DNA of 64,000 bases from Methylomonas methanica (GTDB taxonomy: Bacteria; Pseudomonadota; Gammaproteobacteria; Methylococcales; Methylomonadaceae). The notes below the pieces were generated by a model that made no database searches, had not been told where the DNA came from, and saw only the letters and a program-made list of their open reading frames with translations. Below are positions 33,637 through 42,727 of the stretch, piece by piece (the first letter of the stretch is position 1; each line of letters starts with the position of its first letter). Location: NCBI GenBank assembly GCA_001644045.1, contig LUUF01000043.1, forward strand, positions 124,001 to 188,000, read 5' to 3'. A program made the translations under genes and the position numbers.

Positions 33637-34293
33637 ATGAAAACGGTAATGATCGGTCAAAAAGTGCCGCCCCTGTCGGTTTCCGAATGGGTGCAGGGAC
33701 AGCCAGTCAATTTCGAGCAATTGCGCGGCAAAGTCGTATTGGTGGCGGTGTTTCAAGTCAACTGTCCCGGCTGTTTCCTGTCTTGTTTGCCGCAGGTGCT
33801 GGCATTGAAGCAGCGTTATGCCGAGAGCGGTTTGACCGTGTTGGGGCTGGCCACCGCGTTCGAGGACTTCGATAAAAATAATCTGGAAAACTTGAAACGT
33901 CTGATCGAAACCGGGGAAGTGGTCGGCGAAACCTTGCGGGTGTTAGGCGAGCGGGGCATATTGCAGCACGGCAAGTTGCCGTATCGCATCGATTTTCCGG
34001 TGGCGATGGATAGATTGACCAAGCGCGAATTCGGCAGTATCGAAAGCGAGATCGACGCCTTTATCAGCCAACGTTTGAGCGATCTGGAACAAGAGATCGG
34101 TCTGCGCCAACCCCACGTGCGTGCACAGGTAAAAGAGTATCTGCAAATGCTGGATTATCACGCCGAAACTTTCGAATTCTTCCAGTTACAAGGTACGCCA
34201 TCGTATATTTTGGTCGATAAGAACGGTTTTCTGGCTGCTTGCCGGTTCGGTGCTTATCCGGATCTGGAAGCCGATATTCTCAAACTGTTGTAA
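33637..34293 (+). CDS. Thioredoxin-fold redoxin (AhpC/TlpA-like)
   Basis: The 218-aa protein has the peroxiredoxin/TlpA-type N-terminus KVPPLSVSEWVQGQPVNFEQ, then LRGKVVLVAVFQVNCPG with a CPGC motif (C43, C46) and a third Cys at C50. An extended middle (about 95-160) and a C-terminal GTPSYILVDKNGFLAACRFG follow. No signal peptide, so it is cytosolic. It probably works as a thiol oxidoreductase or peroxide reductase. A cytosolic redoxin with a CxxC plus Cys four residues on is somewhat unusual. Confidence 0.82.
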   Translation: MKTVMIGQKVPPLSVSEWVQGQPVNFEQLRGKVVLVAVFQVNCPGCFLSCLPQVLALKQRYAESGLTVLGLATAFEDFDKNNLENLKRLIETGEVVGETLRVLGERGILQHGKLPYRIDFPVAMDRLTKREFGSIESEIDAFISQRLSDLEQEIGLRQPHVRAQVKEYLQMLDYHAETFEFFQLQGTPSYILVDKNGFLAACRFGAYPDLEADILKLL

Positions 34294-34454
34294 CAATCTG
34301 TTACGCCTTAGTATGGGCAGAGTAAGAAATTACAAAGCGAGCGATGGTTTGAGATGAAATCTTAGGGCGACATCCATGTCTATTGTTAACGTTTTTTTAG
34401 CAAGCCAAACACGCCGTTTTAGGCGGAGTCAGGCTGGGGTATAGCAATACTTGT

Positions 34455-35195
34455 CTACGCGCGTACGTTGCGACGCAAACCAATCAGGCCAGCTAACGCC
34501 GAGCCAAATAACCAAACCGCACCGGGAACGGGTACCGCAGTCGTTCCGCCTTCAATAAACGGCGTAAACACCAGGCTTTGTGTCGATTGTTTTTTCTCGA
34601 TTAACGCCGAATCGCCGACATTGAAAGATTCGGCGGTTAAGTCGTTTTGAATCCTGACGCGCACATCCGAGTTACCCCAGGCGACAGGGGTATTCAGTGT
34701 CGCGGCAGCCGACCAAGTGCTTAGCGGGCAGCCGGACGAAGTGGCGCATGAGTCTGTCAACGGACCGGCGGAAAAATTGGTCGCGATATGATCCACGCCA
34801 TTCCACAGATTGGTTAAACGCAATTGGCCGGATGCATCGACCGAAGGCGCCAAGGTGACGCTGCCGGAGCGATTGATCAGGCGGTAATCGCCGTTTTCCA
34901 CCAGGCTCACACCGCTCAAACTCAAATTTGCATCGGGTCGAATGTCGAACTGCACATTGCTGTTGGTGAACACTGTGCCTTGGGTGCCGGTTGCTTGGGC
35001 CTTAAAGTTTAGCGGCGAGAATAAAACGCTATTGCCGTCGCCCGATAAGGTCGGGGCGCCAAACAAGCCTAAATTGGTATCGTCATAGATGGCCGTAAAG
35101 CCGTTGCCGTCCAACGAAATTAATGCCGCCGACGCATGTCCGCTTAACATTGAAATAACCCCGGCGCTTGCCAGGAACAAAGTCTTGATTTTCAT
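34455..35195 (-). CDS. PEP-CTERM sorted exported protein
   Basis: The 246-aa protein has a signal peptide (MKIKTLFLASAGVISMLSGHASA) and a C-terminal VPVPGAVWLFGSALAGLIGL followed by RRNVRA, the exosortase sorting signal. The body is beta-prone and rich in Ser, Asn, Gly and Leu. I chose MKIK at 35195; the extra 17 residues upstream carry no signal. It is likely a surface or matrix protein of unknown function, the third such gene in the window. Confidence 0.85.
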   Translation of the reverse strand: MKIKTLFLASAGVISMLSGHASAALISLDGNGFTAIYDDTNLGLFGAPTLSGDGNSVLFSPLNFKAQATGTQGTVFTNSNVQFDIRPDANLSLSGVSLVENGDYRLINRSGSVTLAPSVDASGQLRLTNLWNGVDHIATNFSAGPLTDSCATSSGCPLSTWSAAATLNTPVAWGNSDVRVRIQNDLTAESFNVGDSALIEKKQSTQSLVFTPFIEGGTTAVPVPGAVWLFGSALAGLIGLRRNVRA

Positions 35196-35687
35196 AGGAT
35201 CTCTAAATATTTCATGAATAGACAAGGTAACTTCGAGCCGCAACAATAGCTTTACCTATTGGCTTATCGAAGCGGGTTAAAGTTTGCTGGCCGCATTATG
35301 TTTTGAGTTGGTCTAATGCGTTGCCGCGTCCATTGCCAGCTACCTGTTTCCCGTCTTTTGTCGAGAAAACCTCGAATAAAAACAAAGTTATAGGTTTCTT
35401 CCTGGAAATTCTGTCTTAGCGACCTAACAGAGTTCCGGTCGGTGCGCAATCGTACGAATTGTCCAAGTCAAAACGATTACCGGTCCGTGAAGGTTTGAAG
35501 AAATGTATTACAAAGGTATTCTGCCCATTGCATGGACGGCCGTACTGAAAGTCTAAGGCGGGCCTTCGTTTCTCCTCGACAAAGCCGCATGCGCGGCGGA
35601 ACATAATGCCAACCTATACCTAACAATTCAGGTCATGGTATGGTTGCGCGACTTTTTTTATCCTTGTCGCTTTTTCAGGAAACGCCC
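35196..35687. other. Intergenic region without recognised gene
   Basis: About 490 bp between the divergent PEP-CTERM gene and the HerA-like gene. I found no convincing coding frame, sigma-54 or NifA element. Presumed promoters for both flanking genes were not identified. Confidence 0.4.
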
Positions 35688-37196
35688 ATGACCGAACCCT
35701 TGCTGATCGCCAAATCCCAGACTGCCGAACTTTGTCTGCTGCCGACCATGGCTAACCGCCACGGCTTGATCGCCGGCGCGACCGGTACCGGCAAAACGAT
35801 TACCCTGCAAACCTTGGCCGAGGCGTTTTCGCAAATCGGTGTGCCGGTCTTCATGGCCGATGTGAAGGGCGATTTGTCGGGTATCAGCCGGACCGGCGGC
35901 GGCAATGCCAAAGTCGAGGCGCGGTTGGCGGAGCTGGGTATAGCCGCCGACTATGCGGCGATGCCGACGCTGTTTTGGGATGTGCTGGGTAAAAAGGGCC
36001 ACCCCTTGCGCTCGACGGTGTCTGAGATGGGGCCGCTGCTATTGGCGCGGATGCTGGATTTGAACGAGGTACAAAGCGGCGTACTGACCGCCGCTTTTAA
36101 AATCGCCGACGACAATGGCTGGCTTATATTGGATTTGAAAGACTTGCGGGCCTTGCTGCAATACGCGTCCGAAAATTCCGGGGAGCTGTCTACCGAATAC
36201 GGCAGTATCTCGGCGGCCAGCGTCGGCGCGATCCAGCGCGGTTTGTTGCAACTAGAGCATGAGGGCGGCGAGAACTTGTTCGGCGAGCCGGCCCTGGATT
36301 TCAACGACTTTCTGCAAACCGACGGCGGGCGGGGCGTGATCAATATTCTGGCGGCCGACACGCTCTACAACTCACCGCGTGTCTACGCGACCTTGCTGTT
36401 GTGGTTGTTGTCCGAGTTATTCGAAAATCTGCCGGAAGCCGGCGATTTGGAGAAGCCGAAATTGGTATTTTTCTTCGACGAAGCGCATTTGCTGTTCAAC
36501 GATGCGCCGGCTGCGCTGCTGCAAAAAATCGAACAAGTGGTGCGTTTGATTCGTTCCAAGGGCGTGGGTGTGTATTTTGTCAGTCAGAATCCCTTGGATA
36601 TTCCCGATGTGATTTTGGGGCAGCTCGGTAACCGTGTGCAGCACGCCTTGCGGGCTTTCACGCCGCGTGATCAAAAAGCCGTGAAAGCGGCGGCGGAAAC
36701 CTTTAGAGCCAATCCGGACGTGGATGTCGAAACGGCGATCACCGAACTGGGTGTGGGCGAAGCCTTGGTATCCTTTCTCGATGCAAAAGGCACGCCTTTG
36801 CCGGTACAGCGGGCGATGATCAAGCCGCCAAGCTCCCACGTCGGTGCGGTCAGCGACGCCGAACGCCAGGAGTCTATCAGCACCTCCGTGATTGCCGGCC
36901 ATTACGAAAAGCAGGTCGATCGCGAATCGGCTTACGAAATTCTGAAAGGCCGCGCGGAAAAAGTCGCGCCGCCTGAGCCCGCCAGCGAGAGCGGCGATTC
37001 CGGATCAGGTTTCAATTGGGGCGAAGTGCTAATGGGCGGCGTCGGTGCAGCTACCAAATCCCGGCGCGGCCGCAGCAGCGGCGGTCAAAGCGTGCTGGAA
37101 GCGGCCGCAAAAAGTGCTGCGCGCAGTATCGGTCAGGAAGTGGGCAAACAAATCATCCGCGGCGTGTTGGGATCGTTATTGGGTGGCCGCCGCTAG
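35688..37196 (+). CDS. HerA-like ATPase (DUF853/YjgR family)
   Basis: The 502-aa protein has Walker A GATGTGKT (about 30-37), Walker [13 protein letters not shown] and the sensor stretch [16 protein letters not shown]. It matches the helicase HerA-like family often annotated DUF853. I chose the ATG at 35688, preceded by AGGAAA, over the one at 35640. The C-terminus carries a Gly/Arg-rich tail. YjgR-type proteins are of unknown function; DNA translocation is inferred from the motor family. Confidence 0.9.
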   Translation: MTEPLLIAKSQTAELCLLPTMANRHGLIAGATGTGKTITLQTLAEAFSQIGVPVFMADVKGDLSGISRTGGGNAKVEARLAELGIAADYAAMPTLFWDVLGKKGHPLRSTVSEMGPLLLARMLDLNEVQSGVLTAAFKIADDNGWLILDLKDLRALLQYASENSGELSTEYGSISAASVGAIQRGLLQLEHEGGENLFGEPALDFNDFLQTDGGRGVINILAADTLYNSPRVYATLLLWLLSELFENLPEAGDLEKPKLVFFFDEAHLLFNDAPAALLQKIEQVVRLIRSKGVGVYFVSQNPLDIPDVILGQLGNRVQHALRAFTPRDQKAVKAAAETFRANPDVDVETAITELGVGEALVSFLDAKGTPLPVQRAMIKPPSSHVGAVSDAERQESISTSVIAGHYEKQVDRESAYEILKGRAEKVAPPEPASESGDSGSGFNWGEVLMGGVGAATKSRRGRSSGGQSVLEAAAKSAARSIGQEVGKQIIRGVLGSLLGGRR

Positions 37197-37278
37197 CGTC
37201 TAAAACATTGCTGACATAACGCTGTCAGGAGGGCTGTTTTAGGATGACGGCTCTTTTAATCACAACGAGGACAACATC

Positions 37279-37653
37279 ATGATCAACAACGTCGCAACCT
37301 GGTTTGAATTACCTGTCATCGATATGCCGCGCGCGCAGGGTTTTTATCGCAACATTTTGAATGCGTCTTTCAAGGAAGAGGAAATGAGCGGCTATCAAAT
37401 GGCGATTTTTGACTCGGAAGAAGGCGCGGTCAGCGGTATGTTGATATTGGGCGCACATTATCAGCCCAGCGCAACCGGCGCGGTGGTCTATTTCAACGGC
37501 GGCGCCGATTTGAACGAGCCGCTGGCCAAGGTGGAGGCAAACGGCGGCAGCGTGTTGATGCCGAAAACGCCGATCCACGACGGCGAATGCGGTTACTTTG
37601 CGATGCTGCTGGATAGCGAAGGCAACCGTGTTGGTCTGTATTCCCAAGCTTAA
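37279..37653 (+). CDS. VOC-superfamily (glyoxalase-fold) protein
   Basis: The 124-aa protein has a single vicinal-oxygen-chelate repeat pair: TWFELPVIDMPRAQGFYRNI at the start and YFAMLLDSEGNRVGLYSQ at the end. Dimers of such proteins bind metal and act as lyases, dioxygenases or binding proteins. The substrate is unknown. ACGAGGACAACATC is upstream. It is followed by a stem-loop and a WYL regulator, which may control it. Confidence 0.88.
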   Translation: MINNVATWFELPVIDMPRAQGFYRNILNASFKEEEMSGYQMAIFDSEEGAVSGMLILGAHYQPSATGAVVYFNGGADLNEPLAKVEANGGSVLMPKTPIHDGECGYFAMLLDSEGNRVGLYSQA

Positions 37654-37669
37654 CGACCAATAAAACTGG

Positions 37670-37695
37670 CGGGCAGCCTGATTCTCGACTGCCCG
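37670..37695 (+). terminator. Hairpin after VOC gene
   Basis: CGGGCAG (37670-37676) and CTGCCCG (37689-37695) form a 7-bp stem between the VOC gene and the regulator gene. No T-run follows, so it may not block read-through. Confidence 0.4.
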
Positions 37696-37703
37696 ATCTG
37701 CCG

Positions 37704-38390
37704 ATGCGCCGCGCTGACCGTCTGTTTCAAATTGTCCAAATCCTGCGTAACCGCCGGCTGGTTACCGCCAAGGCGCTCGCCGAGCGTCTGGAAGTATCCG
37801 AACGCACCATCTATAGAGACATCCAGGTTTTAAGCCTATCCGGCATTCCTATCGAAGGCGAGGCTGGCGTCGGCTATATGCTGCGCCATAGTCTGGATAT
37901 CCCGCCCATCATGTTCAACGCCGCCGAACTGGAGGCCTTGGTAATCGGCGCGCGCATGGTGAAAACCTGGGCCGGCAAGGAACTGGGGCATTCCGCGCAG
38001 TCGGTGCTGGATAAGGTGACGGCGGTGGTGCCGGCCGAACTGCGCGAGCAACTGGAGCGCAGCAAATTATTCGCGCTACGTTTTTCGCAGCGCGAAGATT
38101 TGGATGTGACAATGGATATTTGCCGCAAGGCACTGGACGGCAAGCGTTTGCTGTCCATGGATTACCGCCGAGCCGACGGTACCTTCAGCCAGCGGCGGAT
38201 CAGGCCGCTGGGTTTGTATTTTTGGGGCAATGTCTGGACCTTGGTGGGCTGGTGCGAACTGCGCGGCGATTTTCGCAATTTCCGGCTGGATCGTATCCTG
38301 CAAGCGCAGGTGACGGATGAAGTGTTTGCCGACGACGCCGGCCAAACCTTGCAGGATTTTATTCGGCGGATGCAGTGCCTGCCGCAGTAA
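37704..38390 (+). CDS. YafY-family transcriptional regulator (HTH_11 + WYL)
   Basis: The 228-aa protein has an N-terminal helix-turn-helix (RADRLFQIVQILRNRRLVTA, KALAERLEVSERTIYRDIQ), a linker, and a WYL domain (about 140-225) with the family pattern YRRADGTFSQRRIRPLGLYF and WTLVGWCELRGDFRNFRLDR. WYL domains bind nucleic acid or nucleotide ligands. It lies 50 bp after the VOC gene and may regulate it. Confidence 0.93.
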   Translation: MRRADRLFQIVQILRNRRLVTAKALAERLEVSERTIYRDIQVLSLSGIPIEGEAGVGYMLRHSLDIPPIMFNAAELEALVIGARMVKTWAGKELGHSAQSVLDKVTAVVPAELREQLERSKLFALRFSQREDLDVTMDICRKALDGKRLLSMDYRRADGTFSQRRIRPLGLYFWGNVWTLVGWCELRGDFRNFRLDRILQAQVTDEVFADDAGQTLQDFIRRMQCLPQ

Positions 38391-38509
38391 GATTGTCCGG
38401 TTAAGGCGAAGATTCGGGTTGCCGAACGCCAGGTTTTCTCTATCATGTCTGTTTAAACTGGCGTTCTTGCCGGTGTTTTCATTTCATTGACTCTCAACTG
38501 ATCCTGCTC

Positions 38510-39928
38510 ATGACAACAATCAACATCCAACAAATGATGGCCGACAGCGGCGTGGCGTTCGGCACCAGCGGCGCGCGTGGCCTGGTCAGTCAAATGACCG
38601 GCGAAGTCTGCGCCGCGTATACGCTGGCCTTTATCCAAGGGTTAAGTCTGGCGGGACGCGGCCAAAAAATCGCGCTGGGCATGGACCTTAGGCCGTCCAG
38701 CCCGGACATCGCCCAAGCCTGTGTGGCGGGCATTCGCCAAGCCGGTTGCGAAGTGGATTTTTGCGGCGTGTTGCCGACCCCTGCGTTAGCCTTGTATGCG
38801 TTGGTGAACGGTCTGCCGGCAATTATGGTCACTGGCAGTCATATTCCGTTCGATCGCAACGGCATCAAGTTTTACCGGGCCGACGGCGAGATCAGCAAGG
38901 CCGACGAAGCGGCGATGACCGGCGCGACGGTTGACGTGCAAGAAGTGGCGGCCGAACTGCCTGCTATTAATCCGGCTGCGCTGACACAATTTCGGCAACG
39001 TTACATCAGTTTATTCGGTCACGATTTGCTAAATGGCTGGCGGGTAGGCGTCTACGAGCATTCCAGCGCTGCGCGTGATGTGCTGAAAGATGTTCTGGCG
39101 GAGCTGGGCGCCGAGGTGATCGGCTTGGCACGCACCGATACCTTTGTGCCTATCGATACCGAAGCAGTCGGTGAGGCTGATCGGCAGCGAGGCCGCAACT
39201 GGGCCGCCGAATACAAACTGGATGCGCTGATTTCCACCGACGGCGACGGCGATCGGCCCTTGATCGGCGACGAAACCGGCGAATGGCTGCGCGGCGATAT
39301 TGTCGGTCTGCTGTGCGCGAAATTTCTGGGCGCTGACACGGTGGTGACGCCGGTTAGTTGCAATACCGCCATCGAAGCGTCCGGTTGGTTCAAGCAGGTA
39401 ATCCGGACCCGGATCGGTTCGCCGTACGTGATCGCCGGCATGGAGCAAGTGCAAAGCGGCGGCGTGGCCGGCTTCGAGGCTAACGGCGGCTTTTTGGCCG
39501 GTAAGGGGTTGTCCGTAAATGGCAAAGCCCTGGCGCCACTGCCGACCCGTGATTCGCTGCTGCCGGCGCTGGCTTTGCTGGCGATGGCGAGCACTCAAAG
39601 TGTGAAGTTATCGGGGTTGTTGCAAGGTTTGCCGCAACGTTACACTGCCAGCGACCGCATCCAGGCGTTTCCGGTTGCCAATAGCTGGGCCTTGCTGGAA
39701 CGCTTGCAAGCCGATGAGACCGCTTATCGCGGATTATGGGGCGACACGTTGGGCGAGCTGGTTAATAGCGATACCACCGACGGTTTACGCTTGACCTTCG
39801 CCAATGGCGAGATAGTGCATCTGCGCCCCTCCGGCAATGCGCCCGAATTGCGTTGTTATGCCGAGGCTGACGCTATGGCGCGCGCGGAAGATTTGGTGGC
39901 TGCAACGCTAAAACGGATTGCCGGTTAA
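38510..39928 (+). CDS. Phosphohexomutase (phosphomannomutase/phosphoglucomutase family)
   Basis: The 472-aa alpha-D-phosphohexomutase has the N-terminal FGTSGARGLV, active-site serine loop TGSHIPFDRNGIKFY, Mg-binding TDGDGDRPL, sugar-specificity loop GFEANGGF and phosphate-binding loop RPSGNAPELR. It interconverts hexose 1- and 6-phosphates. The exact sugar is not clear; IPFDRNG in the serine loop instead of NPPEYNG is a departure. It stands alone. Confidence 0.92.
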   Translation: MTTINIQQMMADSGVAFGTSGARGLVSQMTGEVCAAYTLAFIQGLSLAGRGQKIALGMDLRPSSPDIAQACVAGIRQAGCEVDFCGVLPTPALALYALVNGLPAIMVTGSHIPFDRNGIKFYRADGEISKADEAAMTGATVDVQEVAAELPAINPAALTQFRQRYISLFGHDLLNGWRVGVYEHSSAARDVLKDVLAELGAEVIGLARTDTFVPIDTEAVGEADRQRGRNWAAEYKLDALISTDGDGDRPLIGDETGEWLRGDIVGLLCAKFLGADTVVTPVSCNTAIEASGWFKQVIRTRIGSPYVIAGMEQVQSGGVAGFEANGGFLAGKGLSVNGKALAPLPTRDSLLPALALLAMASTQSVKLSGLLQGLPQRYTASDRIQAFPVANSWALLERLQADETAYRGLWGDTLGELVNSDTTDGLRLTFANGEIVHLRPSGNAPELRCYAEADAMARAEDLVAATLKRIAG

Positions 39929-40001
39929 CCGGTTAATCCGCCGTTAAGCTTTCTTGTAGTATTGTCTAATCTCGATAATAACTAAATACGAGGGTAACAC
40001 C

Positions 40002-40448
40002 ATGCAACATAAAGCAATTTTATTCAGTTCTTTAGTATTGGTTTCCGGCGCTGTGTTTGCGCAGTCGGCGGTATTGGAAGGCGTGGCCAAACAAGCGGCA
40101 AAAGACACGGCAACATCGGTAGCCCCTGGCGCGGTGAAGGGTGTCGAACAGGCAGGTCAGGCTGTGAATCAGGTGCAACAAGTTCAGCAGGGTGTGCAAA
40201 GCGCGCCCGCCGTTCTAAAAGACCAAGCCCAAGACGCAGTTAAAGATGCTGCCCAACAAAAACTGGAGCAAGCGGTACCTGCGGAAGTCAAACAAGGCGC
40301 CGAAACCTTGAAGGCCAACAAGGAGAAGGTAACAGAGTTGAAAGGTAAGGTGGATGCGGCGCCTAAATCAACCGGCGAAGCCGTCAAAGCTGTGAAAGGC
40401 AAAGCCAAGCAAAAAGCGGCGGCAAAAGCGCTGGATTTGTTGAATTAA
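40002..40448 (+). CDS. Exported Ala/Lys/Gln-rich helical protein
   Basis: The 148-aa protein has a signal peptide (KAILFSSLVLVSGAVFAQSA). The mature part is made almost only of Ala, Lys, Gln, Val and Glu in helix-forming heptads (KQAAKDTATSVAPGAVKGVE; AKQKAAAKALDLLN at the end). It is probably a long amphipathic periplasmic helix. I do not recognise a named family; low-complexity composition hampers recognition. A strong terminator follows. Confidence 0.75.
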   Translation: MQHKAILFSSLVLVSGAVFAQSAVLEGVAKQAAKDTATSVAPGAVKGVEQAGQAVNQVQQVQQGVQSAPAVLKDQAQDAVKDAAQQKLEQAVPAEVKQGAETLKANKEKVTELKGKVDAAPKSTGEAVKAVKGKAKQKAAAKALDLLN

Positions 40449-40458
40449 TCAATTAGAA

Positions 40459-40487
40459 AAAGGGCGGCGAACTGCGCCGCCGCCCTT
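40459..40487. terminator. Bidirectional terminator between secreted protein and cysN
   Basis: AAGGGCGGCG-N8-CGCCGCCCTT gives a 10-bp GC-rich stem flanked by As upstream. It lies between convergent genes ending at 40448 and 40527. Confidence 0.75.
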
Positions 40488-40526
40488 CCTATATTTCGCC
40501 AAGACCAGTGCTTGGCGAATATATCA

Positions 40527-42152
40527 CTAACGAATCACTTCCCGATTTTTCAACGCCACGTAAATGTCATCGACGCTGTATTGATCGCAATCGAAACTTA
40601 GATCGGCCACAGCCGGTTTTTCATCCAGACATAAGCACAACAAACCGGCGTTTTTGATCGCGGTGGCCAGCGCATTGTTGGCTTGTTCCAGCACCGTAGT
40701 GGCATGGCCTGTGTCGAACAATTTGCGTTCCAGTTGGTAAGCCACTTGCTGGGCATTGGCACCGCTCAAGGCGATGATGCTGGCGGTTTGGCTGAAACGT
40801 ATCGCTCGCTCTGCGGCGGACACCGGCGACCAGTCTTCCGCGCTCGCGTCGCCGGTAATCATGCCGGCGCCGACCGTGACGTTGGTCAGGCGGTCGATGA
40901 CGATGAACGAGCCTGTGGTTTTATTGCGTTTGTAAGGGTCGAATACTACCGGCGCGTTGACTGCCACGGTGCAGGAGCCGATTTCGTTCAGTTTCAACTC
41001 CATCGCATCGTGGTGTTCCAGCGTGTTGACGTCGATGCGGTGATGAATCATCGATACCGAACCGGACACGCTGCGCGTTGCCAGTTTAATCACGTATTGC
41101 CGTCCAGGCACCATGGCTTGCTCGGTCATCCAGACGATGGTTGCTTTGAATTTGTCGGCGATGCTTGGGGCGGCTTGCTGCTTGCCCAGGATGATGTCGC
41201 CCCGGCTGACGTCGATTTCGTCTTCCAGGGTTAAAGTGACGGCCATGGCTGCAAAAGCCTCGTCCAACTCGCCGTCAAAGGTGACGATGGATTTGATTTT
41301 GCTGGTTTTACCGGACGGTAGCGAGGTGATTTGGTCACCTTTTTTGAATACGCCGGAGGCGACGGTGCCGCAGAAACCGCGAAAATCCAGGTTGGGGCGG
41401 TTGACGTATTGCACCGGGAAGCGGGCGTCGTCGAAATTGTGGTCGCTGGCGATTTCGATGCTGTTCAGCAATTCCATCATCGGCAGGCCGGTAAACCAAG
41501 GCATGTTGGCGCTGGGGTTGACCACGTTATCGCCATCCAAAGCAGACATCGGGATGAAATGCACGTCGTGCAGATCCAGTGTTTTCACAAACGCCAGATA
41601 GTCGTCCTGAATCTTGTGGTAAGTCTCTTCGCTATAGCCCACCAAGTCCATTTTGTTGATCGCGACGATGATGTGTTTCAGGCCCAACAAGGAGGCTATA
41701 AAACTGTGGCGTTTGGTTTGGGTTTGCACGCCGTAACGGGCGTCGATCAAAATCACCGCCAAGTCGCAAGTCGACGCGCCGGTCGCCATGTTGCGAGTGT
41801 ACTGCTCGTGTCCCGGAGTGTCGGCGATGATGAATTTGCGAGTCGAGGTCGAGAAGTAGCGGTAAGCCACGTCGATGGTGATGCCTTGTTCGCGCTCGGC
41901 TTGCAAGCCGTCGACCAGTAAGGCCAAATCGATCTTGCCGGCGCCGGTAGTGCCGGACTTGACGCTGTCGGCCTGTACCGCCGCCAATTGGTCTTCGTAG
42001 ATCATTTTAGAATCGTGCAGCAAACGGCCGATCAAGGTACTTTTGCCGTCGTCGACGTTGCCGCAGGTTAAAAAGCGCAGCAATTCCTTGCGTTCGTGTT
42101 GCGCCAGATAGGCGTTGATGTCGGTGCTGATTAGGTCGGATTGGTGGGACAT
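40527..42152 (-). CDS. cysN: Sulfate adenylyltransferase GTPase subunit CysN with degenerate CysC-like tail
   Basis: The 541-aa protein has EF-Tu-like GTPase motifs [29 protein letters not shown] and NKMD, and two beta-barrel domains. CysN with CysD makes APS from ATP and sulfate. The last 95 or so residues exceed the E. coli CysN length and resemble APS kinase ([20 protein letters not shown]), but the P-loop GxxxxGKS/T is lost, so kinase activity is unlikely. I chose the ATG at 42152 ([10 protein letters not shown]) with AGGAAC upstream. The cysD-cysN pair is split by the two genes upstream. Confidence 0.95.
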   Translation of the reverse strand: MSHQSDLISTDINAYLAQHERKELLRFLTCGNVDDGKSTLIGRLLHDSKMIYEDQLAAVQADSVKSGTTGAGKIDLALLVDGLQAEREQGITIDVAYRYFSTSTRKFIIADTPGHEQYTRNMATGASTCDLAVILIDARYGVQTQTKRHSFIASLLGLKHIIVAINKMDLVGYSEETYHKIQDDYLAFVKTLDLHDVHFIPMSALDGDNVVNPSANMPWFTGLPMMELLNSIEIASDHNFDDARFPVQYVNRPNLDFRGFCGTVASGVFKKGDQITSLPSGKTSKIKSIVTFDGELDEAFAAMAVTLTLEDEIDVSRGDIILGKQQAAPSIADKFKATIVWMTEQAMVPGRQYVIKLATRSVSGSVSMIHHRIDVNTLEHHDAMELKLNEIGSCTVAVNAPVVFDPYKRNKTTGSFIVIDRLTNVTVGAGMITGDASAEDWSPVSAAERAIRFSQTASIIALSGANAQQVAYQLERKLFDTGHATTVLEQANNALATAIKNAGLLCLCLDEKPAVADLSFDCDQYSVDDIYVALKNREVIR

Positions 42153-42187
42153 GGGTGTTCCTAAAAATAATTTGGGTAAAACAGTTT

Positions 42188-42727
42188 TCAACTGACTAAT
42201 TGTTTTTCTCTAGCCATGTCTTCATTAAAGACTTTTATTGCAGTCGGCGAGATATTCCAAAGTTTGATAATTGGCTTGAGGGCCGCTCTAAGATCGTCAT
42301 AAACAGGTCGTAACCAACTGTCTTCACTGTTTTTTACGACTAGAATCAATTCAAAAGCGATGTTTTCTAGTGGAATACTTTTGAATTGTATTGGCAGTTC
42401 CGAATAGCCTGTGTTGTGGCGGTTTAGATAAAATGAAATAAATAAATGCAAGCTGTTGGCTAGTTTTTCATTTATTTGGCTAATGTAGCTTTCAAAATCA
42501 TCTCTATTAGTTGGGTGAGGCGAACTCGTCTTTGCCTCAATAATGGAAACATAATTTGTATTATTTGTTGATTTGAAGAGCAAAAACTCTGCTATCGAGA
42601 TGCCTTCGTTTGATTGCGCCACCTTGTTGAGCTTTAATAACGTGGGGCTTTTCTCTATACGAAAAACAAGTTCTTCAGGAAAAGGACCAAACGACATCCC
42701 TGACTCTTGAATTATTATCATATTCAT
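42188..42727 (-). CDS. PD-(D/E)XK nuclease-like protein, AT-rich insert
   Basis: The 179-aa protein has the segment [20 protein letters not shown] followed by EAKTSS, which fits motifs II/III of PD-(D/E)XK nucleases (acidic residue, hydrophobic strand, E-x-K). Predicted helices follow ([20 protein letters not shown]). An upstream acidic residue is at E in [12 protein letters not shown] do not recognise a named family, and activity is not proven. It overlaps the ATPase stop by one base (TGATG), so the two are coupled. Base composition is clearly AT-richer than cysN and cysD, pointing to horizontal acquisition. It sits between cysD and cysN. Confidence 0.72.
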   Translation of the reverse strand: MNMIIIQESGMSFGPFPEELVFRIEKSPTLLKLNKVAQSNEGISIAEFLLFKSTNNTNYVSIIEAKTSSPHPTNRDDFESYISQINEKLANSLHLFISFYLNRHNTGYSELPIQFKSIPLENIAFELILVVKNSEDSWLRPVYDDLRAALKPIIKLWNISPTAIKVFNEDMAREKQLVS

